In this document: positions 16,601-23,497 of the stretch, piece by piece | Position numbering within the stretch: the stretch's first letter is position 1 | How the letters are laid out: each line of letters opens with the position of its first letter | DNA from: DATFGK01 sp046712825 | Lineage (GTDB): Bacteria > Actinomycetota > AC-67 | Length of the DNA: 24,874 nucleotides | Assembly (NCBI GenBank): GCA_046712825.1 | Contig: JBKKCR010000219.1 | Location: forward strand, 1-24,874 | Direction of reading: 5' to 3' | Position numbers and translations under genes: made by a program | The notes under the pieces: generated by a model | What the model was told of the DNA's origin: nothing | Databases searched by the model: none | What the model saw: only the letters and a program-made list of their open reading frames with translations

Positions 16601-16944
16601 AGGCCGAGCCTGCGGACCGCGCGCGCGGACTCTAGTGCGCAGTCGACGGCGCGGACGGCCAACCCGAACGTCGCGAAGAACGCGTCGCCTGCGGTGTCCA
16701 CCTCACGCCCGTCGAAGCGGGCGATCTGCGTGCGGATGGCAGCGTCGTGCTGCTCGAGCAGCTCGCGCCACCGTTTGTCGCCGAGCGCCGTCGCCAGCTC
16801 CGTCGAGCCCACGATGTCGGTGAACATGACGGCGAGCATCGCGCGAGGCGCCGCCGGATCCTCGACCAGCTCCTCCCACGGAGCGCGAGGGTCTGCGAGG
16901 TCGACGATCTTTTCCTCGCGTGGGGTCGGATCTTCCTCCTTCAT
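13663..16944 (-). CDS. Receptor-like fusion: class III cyclase, TM, beta-propeller, family-5 solute-binding domain (copy B)
   Basis: This 1093-residue paralogue of copy A lies just upstream on the same strand. I chose ATG 16944; an in-frame TTG at 16962 lacks support. The domain order is identical: cyclase 36-192 (Asp43, Asp87, Arg143; Asp83 and Lys132 at the purine-selecting positions), membrane helix about 221-242, seven propeller repeats about 250-548, and a solute-binding domain about 549-1093 (NLVEALRRPSDNGTTYSYTLREGL, ASDVRSTFERI, GTGPYRIAEG, LNPGTPPFDDVRVRQALNYAVDRRAM). By eye the cyclase domains differ at only about 20 of 160 positions between A and B, whereas the binding domains agree at roughly half or fewer. 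The duplication has therefore kept the output and changed the sensor. The cyclase product (cAMP, cGMP or other) and the ligand are unknown. The gene is divergent from the LLM oxidoreductase at 17016. Confidence 0.88.
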   Translation of the reverse strand: MKEEDPTPREEKIVDLADPRAPWEELVEDPAAPRAMLAVMFTDIVGSTELATALGDKRWRELLEQHDAAIRTQIARFDGREVDTAGDAFFATFGLAVRAVDCALESARAVRRLGLRIRAGIHMGECVVAESKVRGVTVHIGARVGAKARGDEVLVSSTVRDILAGAGLKFADRGEQTLKGIDGKWRLYAVEPRMRDNEADLPPLLETEIAGPPKPPWQKPKALAAIGTALAVLIGAVAFVTLRGGGLSSVPADSVAAIDASSGDVESFVTVRRRPVGLVAAPDGVWVANSIDRSVTHIGKEGRIETIPVGPGPIAVASGTVGRGEPFIWVANADGRNVSRVSPRTGATVGEPIQAGNGLSGIGFGSGTLWLTNSVEGTVWRVDPTSGKRTHEIPVGPGLRGIAVTNTAVWVTSETAGTVTQLDPKSGEVLRVAEVGNGPGAVAIGGGSVWVANAYDGTVSRIDQRTGNVVGTIRVGRGPRSIAVARDRVFVANEAGESVTMIDAGSGNVVREIVLRNAPMGLAADGDRVWVSVRGGIARYRGGTLRIGTAEVMNSFDPSFVYTILSYAVHTTLYDGLTAFKRVGGPEGNQLVPNLVEALRRPSDNGTTYSYTLREGLKYSDGTAVKASDVRSTFERIIRNEQYGGVFLDVLKGAEGCTPSACDLSAGIVTNDEAGTIVFHLTRSNPEFPYTLGLPSLSILPATAPAKDGGATPIPGTGPYRIAEGELKLDEEGFGESGFLMLERNPHFVARGLAQPDAYADRIEITMGGDPERYLEEVKDGRYDLTPDLQFPTLTHRTGEFATEFPSQVHVFDVPSTFFVMLNPGTPPFDDVRVRQALNYAVDRRAMIGNRTSILEVSCQLLPENMIGYKPHCPYTKEPNESGLWIGPDIEKAKQLVGQSGTKGQRVIVWIMSGDEPIAETRRRVAPVIVKALRDIGYRAEAREIPGGEEGYFEELQAGLDSKSQVLLGGWITDYPGPANYFLPITTCNDTLEGLAQTDLTFTHYCDPTRKLDQLILQAIDVQENDPAAAAKLWAEVDRKVTEAAPLITWANLRNPYFVSKRVGNAQGHPAYLVLLSQMWVVDQGSPSPTPGN

Positions 16945-16950
16945 GCGGCA

Positions 16951-16979
16951 AGTCTCGGGCAAGCTCCACGGGCGTGCAA
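16951..16979 (-). promoter_or_regulatory. Leaderless promoter of fusion copy B
   Basis: On the minus strand TTGCAC (16974-16979), 17 bp, GAGACT (16951-16956) and 6 nt lead to ATG 16944. The geometry and -10 hexamer are identical to those of copy A, although the surrounding sequence is different, which argues for selection rather than a simple copied flank. Confidence 0.5.
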
Positions 16980-17015
16980 GGAGGGTGGGCCCCCGGATGT
17001 ATTGTGATGCTTCCG

Positions 17016-18008
17016 ATGATCACGATCGCGCTGCGCTACGACCTGCGTTCCCCGTCCTGGGCGGCCACTCAGCATGCCGAGCTGTACAAGGCCTGCCTCG
17101 AGCAGAGCGCCTGGGTGGACGAGCACGGTGTCGCCGACATCATCAGCCTGTCCGAGCATCACGGGATCGACGACGGGTACCTCTCCGCGCCGTTCGTCAT
17201 GGCCGGCGCCGTGGCCGGCATCACCAAGCGCATCCCGATCACGATCGCCGCGGCGTTGCTGCCGCTGCACGATCCCATACGACTGGCCGAGCAGATCGCC
17301 GTGGTCGATCTCGCGAGCGACGGCCGGGTGTCGTTCGTCGCCGGGGCCGGCTACAAGCGCTCGGAATTCGAGATGGCGAACGTTCCGTACAAGGGACGCA
17401 CGGCGATGATGGTCGAGTACATCGAGGTCATGCGGAAGGCGTGGACCGGCGAGCCGTTCGAATGGCAGGGCCGCACGATCCGCGTCACGCCGACGCCCAA
17501 GACCAAGCCGCACCCGCTGATCCTGGCCGGCGGGTCATCTGAGGGAGCGGCCCGGCGCGCCGCGCGCCTCGGGCTGCCGTTCTTCCCCGGCGTGGGCGAC
17601 CCGAAGCTGAAGGAGTTCTACGACGACGAGTGCGCCAAGACCGGCTTCGAGTTCGGCTTCTGCGTGATGCCGAAGGGTCCCGGGTTCGTGCACGTCACCG
17701 AGGACCCGGACAAGGCGTGGGCCGAGATCTCGCGTTACGCCTGGTACGACGCCGACACGTACCGGTCGTGGCAAGAAGGAACGCGCGCCGAGGTGCTGAC
17801 GTCCGCGCCCGACGTCGACGCTCTGCGTCGTGAAGGTATCTACCGGGTCGTCACCCCCGACGAGTGCGTCGCGCTCGCCGAAGAGCTGACGCCCGGCGGC
17901 ACGATCGTGCTCCACCCATTGCTGTGCGGGATGCCGCTCGAGCTTGGGTGGGGGAGCCTCGAGCTCTTCAAGGAGAAGGTTCTGCCGAGGCTTCGACCTC
18001 CGGCGTGA
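17016..18008 (+). CDS. LLM-class (probably F420-dependent) flavin oxidoreductase 1
   Basis: This is a bacterial-luciferase-like TIM-barrel protein of about 330 residues (333 if the ATG at 17007 is used; neither start has a clear Shine-Dalgarno). Typical features in order are ALRYDLR at strand 1, DIISLSEHHG, AGITKRIPITIAAALLPLHDPIRLAEQIAVVDLASDGRVSFVAGAGYKRSEFEM, an insertion before KTKPHPLILAGGSSEGAARRAARLGLPFFPG, and a C-terminal helical part. In actinobacteria such enzymes usually use coenzyme F420 or FMN to oxidise or reduce alcohols, tetrahydromethanopterin-type or xenobiotic substrates. The cofactor and substrate here are inferred from family context only. Its TGA overlaps the GTG start of the DUF1232 gene (GTGA), so the two are translationally coupled. 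Confidence 0.88.
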   Translation: MITIALRYDLRSPSWAATQHAELYKACLEQSAWVDEHGVADIISLSEHHGIDDGYLSAPFVMAGAVAGITKRIPITIAAALLPLHDPIRLAEQIAVVDLASDGRVSFVAGAGYKRSEFEMANVPYKGRTAMMVEYIEVMRKAWTGEPFEWQGRTIRVTPTPKTKPHPLILAGGSSEGAARRAARLGLPFFPGVGDPKLKEFYDDECAKTGFEFGFCVMPKGPGFVHVTEDPDKAWAEISRYAWYDADTYRSWQEGTRAEVLTSAPDVDALRREGIYRVVTPDECVALAEELTPGGTIVLHPLLCGMPLELGWGSLELFKEKVLPRLRPPA

Positions 18009-18391
18009 AACCGCTCCTGATCGGACTGGGCGTCGCGGCCGGCGTCTGGCTGATCGCCGTCGCGGCGCTGGCGATCTTCGGGCGGCGGTCGGCTGCGCGT
18101 GAGCTGGCGACCTTCCTTCCCAACCTCGTTCTCCTCTTCAAGGGGTTGCTGCGAGACACGCGCGTGCCGAAGCGCAGCAAGTTCTGGGTGCTCTTCGCCA
18201 TCGGCTGGATCGCGTCACCGATCGACCTCATCCCCGAGTTCATCCCGGTCGCCGGGCCTCTCGACGACGCGATCGTCGCTGCCCTGGTTCTCCGGCACCT
18301 CCTTCGGAAGAGCGGTCCCGAGGTCGTCCGCGAGCACTGGCGAGGCGACCCCGCCGTGATGGACCGGCTGCTGGGCGCCGGTCGTATCTGA
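18005..18391 (+). CDS. DUF1232 (YkvA-like) small membrane protein
   Basis: This 128-residue protein starts at GTG 18005, inside the last codons of the LLM gene. The frame is open further upstream, but that part is a shadow of the LLM gene. A hydrophobic helix spans residues 4-26 (LIGLGVAAGVWLIAVAALAIF). The DUF1232 core follows near 55-100: SKFWVLFAIGWIASPIDLIPEFIPVAGPLDDAIVAALVLRHLLR, with the hallmark PIDLIPxFIPxxGxxDD. The family is widespread, membrane-associated and without a proven function. Coupling to an oxidoreductase gene suggests co-expression but does not define a role. Its 3' end overlaps the operator of the next operon. Confidence 0.88.
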   Translation: MKPLLIGLGVAAGVWLIAVAALAIFGRRSAARELATFLPNLVLLFKGLLRDTRVPKRSKFWVLFAIGWIASPIDLIPEFIPVAGPLDDAIVAALVLRHLLRKSGPEVVREHWRGDPAVMDRLLGAGRI

Positions 18392-18409
18392 CGACCCGTC
18401 AGATACAAT
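18384..18409 (+). promoter_or_regulatory. TetR operator copy 2 with overlapping -10 of the isochorismatase-TetR operon
   Basis: GTATCTGACG and CGTCAGATAC are perfect 10-bp inverted arms around ACC (18384-18406). The inner 18 bases are identical to 445-462. The right arm runs into TACAAT (18404-18409, five of six matches to TATAAT), which is followed by 6 nt and ATG 18416 with no Shine-Dalgarno, so the mRNA is probably leaderless. A repressor bound here would cover the -10. Because the operon encodes a TetR protein, autoregulation is the simplest reading. Confidence 0.72.
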
Positions 18410-18415
18410 CCGACC

Positions 18416-19036
18416 ATGGCCAACCCGCTGGCCGACCTGGTCGATCCACGTCACGTCGCGCTCGTCACGCAGGAGTGTCAGAACGGCGTGATCGGCGAGA
18501 GCGCGGTGTTCCCGGCGCTCGCCGAGGCCGCCCGCCGCGAGATGATCCCGAACGCCGCACGCCTGGTGAAGGCCGCGCGAGCAGCCGCGGTTCCGGTCGT
18601 CCACTGCCTGGCGCTGCGCCGCCCGGACGGGCTCGGCTCCAACACCAACGCGCGCCTGTTCGGCGCGGCCCGGAAGGCTCCGATCGCGCTCACGCCGGGC
18701 TCGGAAGCCGCTCGCGTGATCGACGAGATCGGCGTCGAGGACTCCGACGTCGTCCTCACGCGGCTCCACGGCGTGGGCCCGATGGCGGGGACGGACCTGG
18801 ACGCGGTGCTTCGCAACCTCGGCGCGACGACGATCGTGGGGATCGGCGTGTCGGTGAACGTCGGGATGACGAACTTCGTGATGGACGCGGTGAACCTCGG
18901 TTACCAGTTCGTGCTTCCGCGTGACGCGGTGGCCGGCGTACCCGAGGAGTACGCGAACGCCCTCATCGACAACACGCTGGCGCTCCTGGCGACCGTCGTG
19001 ACCACCGAAGAGCTGGTGGCGGCGTGGAACCGATGA
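18416..19036 (+). CDS. Isochorismatase-fold protein lacking the catalytic cysteine
   Basis: The 206-residue sequence follows the isochorismatase/cysteine-hydrolase fold: HVALVTQECQNGVIG (13-27), AAVPVVHCLALRR, SDVVLTRLHGVGPMAGTDLDAVLRNLGATTIVGIGVSVNVGMTNFVMDAVNLGYQFVLPRDAVAG and a C-terminal helix. In active hydrolases the triad is Asp (in the LLVIDMQ segment), Lys and Cys (in TNVCVEATARDA). Here these places read Gln-Glu (19-20), Arg116 and Gly150 (VNVGM), so all three are altered. I recall a similar cysteine-free group in other actinobacteria, so this looks like a subfamily trait and the function is open. It is the first gene of a leaderless operon and overlaps the TetR gene by four bases (ATGA). 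Confidence 0.87.
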   Translation: MANPLADLVDPRHVALVTQECQNGVIGESAVFPALAEAARREMIPNAARLVKAARAAAVPVVHCLALRRPDGLGSNTNARLFGAARKAPIALTPGSEAARVIDEIGVEDSDVVLTRLHGVGPMAGTDLDAVLRNLGATTIVGIGVSVNVGMTNFVMDAVNLGYQFVLPRDAVAGVPEEYANALIDNTLALLATVVTTEELVAAWNR

Positions 19037-19710
19037 GCGCCGCTAAGCCGCAGCCCGACGTGGACGAGGAGGTTCGCGCGCTCGACGGTCGCACCCCGGG
19101 GCGGCGAGGGCGCGCCACGCGCGAGAAGCTGCTGAATTGCACGAGCGAACTGCTCGAGAAATCGTCGTACCGCGATCTCACGGTCATCGACATCGCGAAG
19201 TGCGCGGGGACGTCGCCGGCGACCTTCTACCAGTACTTCCAAGACGTCGAGGGCGCGATCTTAGTCTTGGCGGAGGAGATGGCGTCGAACGGCAAGAGCT
19301 TGACGTCGTTGATCCGCGACTCGGACTGGAAGGGCCGCAACGGGGGCGAGACCGCGCTCGCGCTGGTCGACGAGTTCCTCGGTCTGTGGGAACGGCATCG
19401 CCCGATCCTGCGCGTCGTCGACCTCGCTACCGCCGAGGGCGATCTGCGCTTCCAGAACATCCGTACGCATCTGCTGAACGAGGTGACGCTGGGGCTGCGG
19501 GACGTGATCGAGGATTTCCGCGCGTCGGGGAAGCACGCTCGCGACACCGACGCGATGGCGCAGGCCGCGACGCTCGTTTCCATGCTCGCCCACGTCGCGC
19601 AGCATCGGTACGGCTTCGAGTTCTGGGGGATCCGCCTCGACGACATCCGTAAGAGCCTCGCGCGGATCCTGTACTCGGGGCTTACGGGGAAGCGGGCGCC
19701 TGAGGCATAG
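19033..19710 (+). CDS. TetR-family transcriptional regulator
   Basis: This 225-residue protein is chosen from ATG 19033, which overlaps the isochorismatase-like stop (ATGA). A GTG three codons upstream is the alternative. After a basic N-terminal tail (GRRGRATREKLL), the helix-turn-helix runs near 49-69: LTVIDIAKCAGTSPATFYQYFQD, a classical TetR recognition segment. The remainder (about 75-225) is all-helical and would form the ligand-binding and dimer domain. TetR proteins are usually repressors released by a small ligand, often an acyl-CoA or related metabolite. The palindromes at 18384-18406 (own operon) and 445-462 (acyl-CoA synthetase gene) are its likely targets. The ligand cannot be read from sequence. 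Confidence 0.92.
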   Translation: MSAAKPQPDVDEEVRALDGRTPGRRGRATREKLLNCTSELLEKSSYRDLTVIDIAKCAGTSPATFYQYFQDVEGAILVLAEEMASNGKSLTSLIRDSDWKGRNGGETALALVDEFLGLWERHRPILRVVDLATAEGDLRFQNIRTHLLNEVTLGLRDVIEDFRASGKHARDTDAMAQAATLVSMLAHVAQHRYGFEFWGIRLDDIRKSLARILYSGLTGKRAPEA

Positions 19711-19747
19711 TGGCGCCCAGCCGGGGGAGCCGGGGGGAGGGGCGCCA
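19711..19747 (+). repeat. Inverted repeat enclosing the sulfatase ribosome-binding site
   Basis: TGGCGCCC (19711-19718) pairs perfectly with GGGCGCCA (19740-19747). The loop between them contains the G-rich Shine-Dalgarno (GGGGAGG, 19734-19740), and the right arm includes the A of the start codon. In RNA this could hide the sulfatase start when the message is read through from the TetR gene. A mere G/C-rich coincidence is possible. Confidence 0.4.
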
Positions 19748-22023
19748 TGGCGGGCAAGCCGTTCGAAGGGGTAATCGGCCGCACGTTCGAGGAATCGGTC
19801 GCGTGGTGGCCGCCGCTCCCCAGTCCGCCGAAGGACGCCCCCAACGTGGTGATCGTGGTGCTCGACGACGTCGGGTACGCGCAGATCGGCTGCTTCGGGT
19901 CCGACATCGCGACGCCGTGTTTCGACGGGCTTGCGGCCGGCGGCCTGCGCTACGCGAACTTCCACACGACCTCGTTGTGTTCGCCGACCCGGGCGGCGCT
20001 GCTCACCGGCCGGAACCATCACTCGAACGGGATGGCCCGCATCATCGAGCTCCCGTCGGGCTTCCCCGGGTACGACGCGACGATCCCGAAGGAGAACGGG
20101 TTCTTGCCCGAGATCCTCCTCCGGAACCACTACGCGACCTTCGCCGTCGGGAAGTGGCACCTCACGCCGGCGACGGAGATGACCATGGGCAGCCCGCGCG
20201 ATCGCTGGCCGCTGGGCCGTGGCTTCGAGCGGTTCTACGGCTTCATGGGCGGGGAGACCGACCAGTACCATCCCGACCTCGTCTACGACAATCACCAGAT
20301 CGATCCACCGCGAACCCCGGAAGAGGGCTATCACCTGACGGAGGATCTCGCGGACCACGCCATCCTGTTCGTCCAGGACCTCCGCGCGACGCACCCGGCG
20401 AAGCCGTTCTTCCTCTATCTCACTCCCGGGGCGTGCCACGCGCCCCACCAGGCGCCGGCCGGGTATATCGACGCGTATCGCGGCGCCTTCGACCTCGGAT
20501 GGGACCGCTGGCGCGAGGCGGTCTTCGCGCGCCAAACGGCGTCGGGTCTGCTGCCGCCGGGGACGGAGCTGTCTGCGCGGCCGTCGTGGGTTCCGGCATG
20601 GGAGGACCTTTCCCCGGACGAGCGCCGCTTGTATGCGCGGATGATGGAGGTGTACGCGGGCTTCTTGACGCACACCGACGTCCAGATCGCGCGCGTCCTG
20701 GACTTCATCGCATCTCTCGGCGAGCTCGACAACACGATCGTGATCGCGATGAGCGACAACGGCGCGAGCGCCGAAGGAGGGCCGGGCGGGACGTTGAACG
20801 AGCAATACTTCTTCAACTTCCAGCCCGAGAGCCTCGAGGAGAACCTGCGTCGCATCGACGATCTGGGCACGCCCCGAGCGAACAATCATTACCCCTGGGG
20901 GTGGGCGTGGGCCGGCAACACGCCGCTCAAGCGCTTCAAGCGCGACACGCACGAGGGCGGCGTCGCCGACCCCTTGATCGTTCACTGGCCGGCGCGGCTC
21001 GGGCGTCCGGGCGAAACGCGACACCAATACGTTCACGCGATCGACGTGTTCCCGACCCTGCTCGACGCGATCGGGATCGACGCGCCCGTCGAGATCAACG
21101 GCGTCGCGCAGAGCCCGGTTCAGGGGTCGAGCTTCACCGCGACGCTTACGGACGCGGGCGCCCCGAGCCGGCACCGCACCCAGTACTACGAGATGCTCGG
21201 CTCGCGGGCCGTGTATCACGAGGGCTGGAAGGCGGTGACGTTCCATCCGGCGCCGTTCCTCGCCTACGACGGGACCGACGTGAGCAAGCCCTTCGACGAC
21301 GACGCCTGGGAGCTTTATCACGTGGCCGAGGATTTCTCGGAGATCCACGACGTCGCCGCCCAACGGCCCGAGAAGCTCGCCGAGCTCCAAGCGCTTTGGT
21401 GGGAGGAGGCCGAGCGCTATCAGGTGCTACCGCTCAACAACCAGCCCTGGTTGTCGGGCGACGAGCGATTCCGGCGCGAGCGGCACGTGTACTACCCGGG
21501 CATCGGCTCGCTGCCGCAGGTGATCGCGCCGAACCTGCGCGACCGTCCGTTCCAGATCGCCGCGGAGCTCGAGGTCCCCGCGACCGGGGACGTTCAGGGC
21601 AGCGTGGTCGCGCACGGCAGCCATTCCGGCGGATACGCGCTCTACCTCGCCGGCCGCCGGCTGCACTACGTCTACAACTTCCTCGGCTCCCAGATCACGA
21701 CGATCTCCGCGAGCGTCGAGCTCCCGCCGGGCGCGGTCATCGCGCGTGCCGTTTTCACGCCGACGGGATCCTTCAAGGGCGACGTGCAGCTGCTGTACGG
21801 CGACGTGCCGGTGGGGCAAGGTCACATCCCGAAGACGACGCCCGTCACCTACGGGATGCAAGGGTTCGCGGTTGGTTACCTCCCGGCGGGACCCCTCAGT
21901 CCCGTGTGTCAGGGAAAGTTCGAGGTGACCGCCGGGGTGCTCCGACGAGTAGTGATCGAGATCATCGGCCGGCCCGAGCGGAACGCCGACGCGGAGGCGC
22001 GTGCCGGGCTCGCGATGCAGTGA
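19747..22023 (+). CDS. Arylsulfatase (type I, AtsD-like long form)
   Basis: This 758-residue protein is a type I sulfatase, which hydrolyses sulfate esters using a formylglycine made from Cys. The signature is CSPTR (78-82) followed by AALLTGR, giving Cys78 as the residue to be converted. Metal ligands are Asp40-Asp41 in VVLDDVGY and Asp337-Asn338 in AMSDNGAS. GKWHL (135-139) supplies Lys136 and His138, and HAPH (231-234) supplies a further His. A C-terminal beta-rich domain (about 560-750) makes it longer than ordinary sulfatases and similar in size to mycobacterial AtsD. There is no signal peptide, so it is probably cytosolic. No formylglycine-generating enzyme is encoded in the window. Start ATG 19747 follows a strong G-rich Shine-Dalgarno, 36 bp after the TetR gene. 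Confidence 0.92.
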   Translation: MAGKPFEGVIGRTFEESVAWWPPLPSPPKDAPNVVIVVLDDVGYAQIGCFGSDIATPCFDGLAAGGLRYANFHTTSLCSPTRAALLTGRNHHSNGMARIIELPSGFPGYDATIPKENGFLPEILLRNHYATFAVGKWHLTPATEMTMGSPRDRWPLGRGFERFYGFMGGETDQYHPDLVYDNHQIDPPRTPEEGYHLTEDLADHAILFVQDLRATHPAKPFFLYLTPGACHAPHQAPAGYIDAYRGAFDLGWDRWREAVFARQTASGLLPPGTELSARPSWVPAWEDLSPDERRLYARMMEVYAGFLTHTDVQIARVLDFIASLGELDNTIVIAMSDNGASAEGGPGGTLNEQYFFNFQPESLEENLRRIDDLGTPRANNHYPWGWAWAGNTPLKRFKRDTHEGGVADPLIVHWPARLGRPGETRHQYVHAIDVFPTLLDAIGIDAPVEINGVAQSPVQGSSFTATLTDAGAPSRHRTQYYEMLGSRAVYHEGWKAVTFHPAPFLAYDGTDVSKPFDDDAWELYHVAEDFSEIHDVAAQRPEKLAELQALWWEEAERYQVLPLNNQPWLSGDERFRRERHVYYPGIGSLPQVIAPNLRDRPFQIAAELEVPATGDVQGSVVAHGSHSGGYALYLAGRRLHYVYNFLGSQITTISASVELPPGAVIARAVFTPTGSFKGDVQLLYGDVPVGQGHIPKTTPVTYGMQGFAVGYLPAGPLSPVCQGKFEVTAGVLRRVVIEIIGRPERNADAEARAGLAMQ

Positions 22024-22039
22024 TCACGAGCCTAGGACC

Positions 22040-23038
22040 CTAGCTCTCCCAGCGTTCGCCGATCGCCTTCAACGTCTCCGCCGCCGCGTCCGCGCTCGGG
22101 GCCAGCGGTGCGATCACCGGGATCGTGACCCCGGCCTCGACGTACTCCCGCAACCGCGCGACGACTTCTTCCGCCGTCCCGACCACGAACAGGTCCTGCG
22201 CGATCCGGTCGCTGAACGCCTTGCCCATCGCCTCGCGATCCTTCGCCTTCGCTGCCTGCGCGATCGCCTCGGCCTCTTCCTCGTATCCCATCCACCGGTA
22301 GAACTTGTTGTAGACGCTCGTCGCCACGTACGGCGCGAATACCATCTTGAGGATCGCCCGTGCAGCCGGGGCGTCGTCGGTCACGAGGCAGAACAGCCGT
22401 GCCATCACCGGGAAATCCGCCGGCAGCTCCCGTCCGGCCTCCTTCGCCCCGGCGCGCACCTCGTCGAGCATCGCCGGTACGTGATGCGGCGCGATCTGGT
22501 TGATGCACAGCCCGTCCCCGAGCTCGCCGGCCATCCGCAGTGATCGAGGGTTCAGCGACCCCAGGAACAACGGCACCGGCGCCGGCGGCGGTGTGGGCGT
22601 CTTGTAGCCGCCGATCTTCACGTAGCGCCCGTCGTAGGTCGACCGCTCGCCGCGCAGGATCGGCCGCAACGCCTCAACCGCTTCGCGCAGGTTCGTCAGG
22701 GGGCGGTCGAACGGCTGGCCGCCGAAGCGCGAGACGAGCACCTCCGACGACGCGCCGACGCCGAGCGCGAAACGGCCGCCCGACAGCTGCGCCATCGAGA
22801 CCGCCGACATCCCGATCACGAAGACGCTTCGCGTCTGGACGGGGAGCACGCCGACGCCGAGCTCGTAGTCGGTCGTCGCGGCGAGGGCACCGAGAAGCGT
22901 GAATGCGTCGGGCCCGTCGACCTCCGCGCCCCAGGCCGAGCGATAGCCCCAATCCCAGGCCCGGCGAACGACTTCGAGCGACTCGCGAGCCGTCGCACCG
23001 GCCAGCTGAGCGTTGACGGCGAGCTGCGTGTCGGACAT
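22040..23038 (-). CDS. LLM-class (probably F420-dependent) flavin oxidoreductase 2
   Basis: This 332-residue luciferase-like protein reads QLAVNAQLAGATARESLEVVRRAWDWGYRSAWGAEVDGPDAFTLLGALAATTDYELGVGVLPVQTRSVFVIGMSAVSMAQLSGGRFALGVGASSEVLVSRFGG, the strand-helix order and SGGRFALGVGAS signature of F420-binding LLM enzymes. The C-terminal part holds VPLFLGSLNPRSLRMAGELGDGLCIN and a final helical region ending VGTAEEVVARLREYVEAGV. The substrate is unknown. No Shine-Dalgarno precedes ATG 23038, but TAGCGT lies 7 nt upstream, so a leaderless start is plausible. The gene is convergent with the sulfatase (16 bp gap) and follows the PIN toxin gene on the same strand by 27 bp. Confidence 0.9.
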   Translation of the reverse strand: MSDTQLAVNAQLAGATARESLEVVRRAWDWGYRSAWGAEVDGPDAFTLLGALAATTDYELGVGVLPVQTRSVFVIGMSAVSMAQLSGGRFALGVGASSEVLVSRFGGQPFDRPLTNLREAVEALRPILRGERSTYDGRYVKIGGYKTPTPPPAPVPLFLGSLNPRSLRMAGELGDGLCINQIAPHHVPAMLDEVRAGAKEAGRELPADFPVMARLFCLVTDDAPAARAILKMVFAPYVATSVYNKFYRWMGYEEEAEAIAQAAKAKDREAMGKAFSDRIAQDLFVVGTAEEVVARLREYVEAGVTIPVIAPLAPSADAAAETLKAIGERWES

Positions 23039-23065
23039 CGCCGGAACGCTACCAGAGCCGAGTCG

Positions 23066-23497
23066 CTATGCGTCCCCCGGGTCTATGACGTTGAATCCTT
23101 CGCGCTGGGCGGCTTCGTTCAAGCGGCTGTCCTGACAGACGAAATCGAGCATCGACGGCAGATCCTCGCTCGCCTTAAGCGCGGCCGCGAGTTGAAACGC
23201 ATCTCCAGCGCGCAGATCGTGAGTACGGAGAAGTCTGCGGGCCGTGCGCCGTACCGTGGAACTAGGATCAACCTCGTCCCAACTGGAAACGAACGAATCA
23301 AGGCGTTTCAAACCTAGCTCGATCTCTTCCGGCTTCGTCCCGCGTCGCTCGATTCGGCTCAGTGCCGAGACGCACTCGATTTCGGCCGCCCACCACACGA
23401 ACATCTGCCTGTCTTGAGCATGGATGGAGCGCGCGCTTCGAGATGTGCCTTCCCAGATCACGAGCGGCATGATCGCCGACGGGTCCCAGAACTTCAT
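23066..23497 (-). CDS. PIN-domain toxin of a type II toxin-antitoxin pair
   Basis: This 143-residue protein starts at ATG 23497, overlapping the antitoxin stop by four bases (ATGA). An in-frame upstream extension would run over the antitoxin gene and is rejected. The PIN nuclease acidic set is visible: Asp5 (MKFWDPSAI), Glu41 (EIECVSALSRI), Asp99 (LRAGDAFQLAAAL) and Asp123 (FVCQDSRL). Such VapC-like toxins cleave RNA, commonly tRNA or rRNA, when not bound by their antitoxin. All four positions are intact, so it should be active. The RNA target is unknown. Confidence 0.88.
   Translation of the reverse strand: MKFWDPSAIMPLVIWEGTSRSARSIHAQDRQMFVWWAAEIECVSALSRIERRGTKPEEIELGLKRLDSFVSSWDEVDPSSTVRRTARRLLRTHDLRAGDAFQLAAALKASEDLPSMLDFVCQDSRLNEAAQREGFNVIDPGDA

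Noticed and set aside
19261..21390. 709-residue minus-strand open frame opposite the TetR and sulfatase genes
   Set aside because: Shadow rich in Arg, Val and Glu; it crosses two well-supported genes.
22024..22039. Tiny CTAGG-AC-CCTAG repeat between sulfatase and LLM 2 as a terminator
   Set aside because: The two-base loop is too tight for a hairpin and there is no U-tract.
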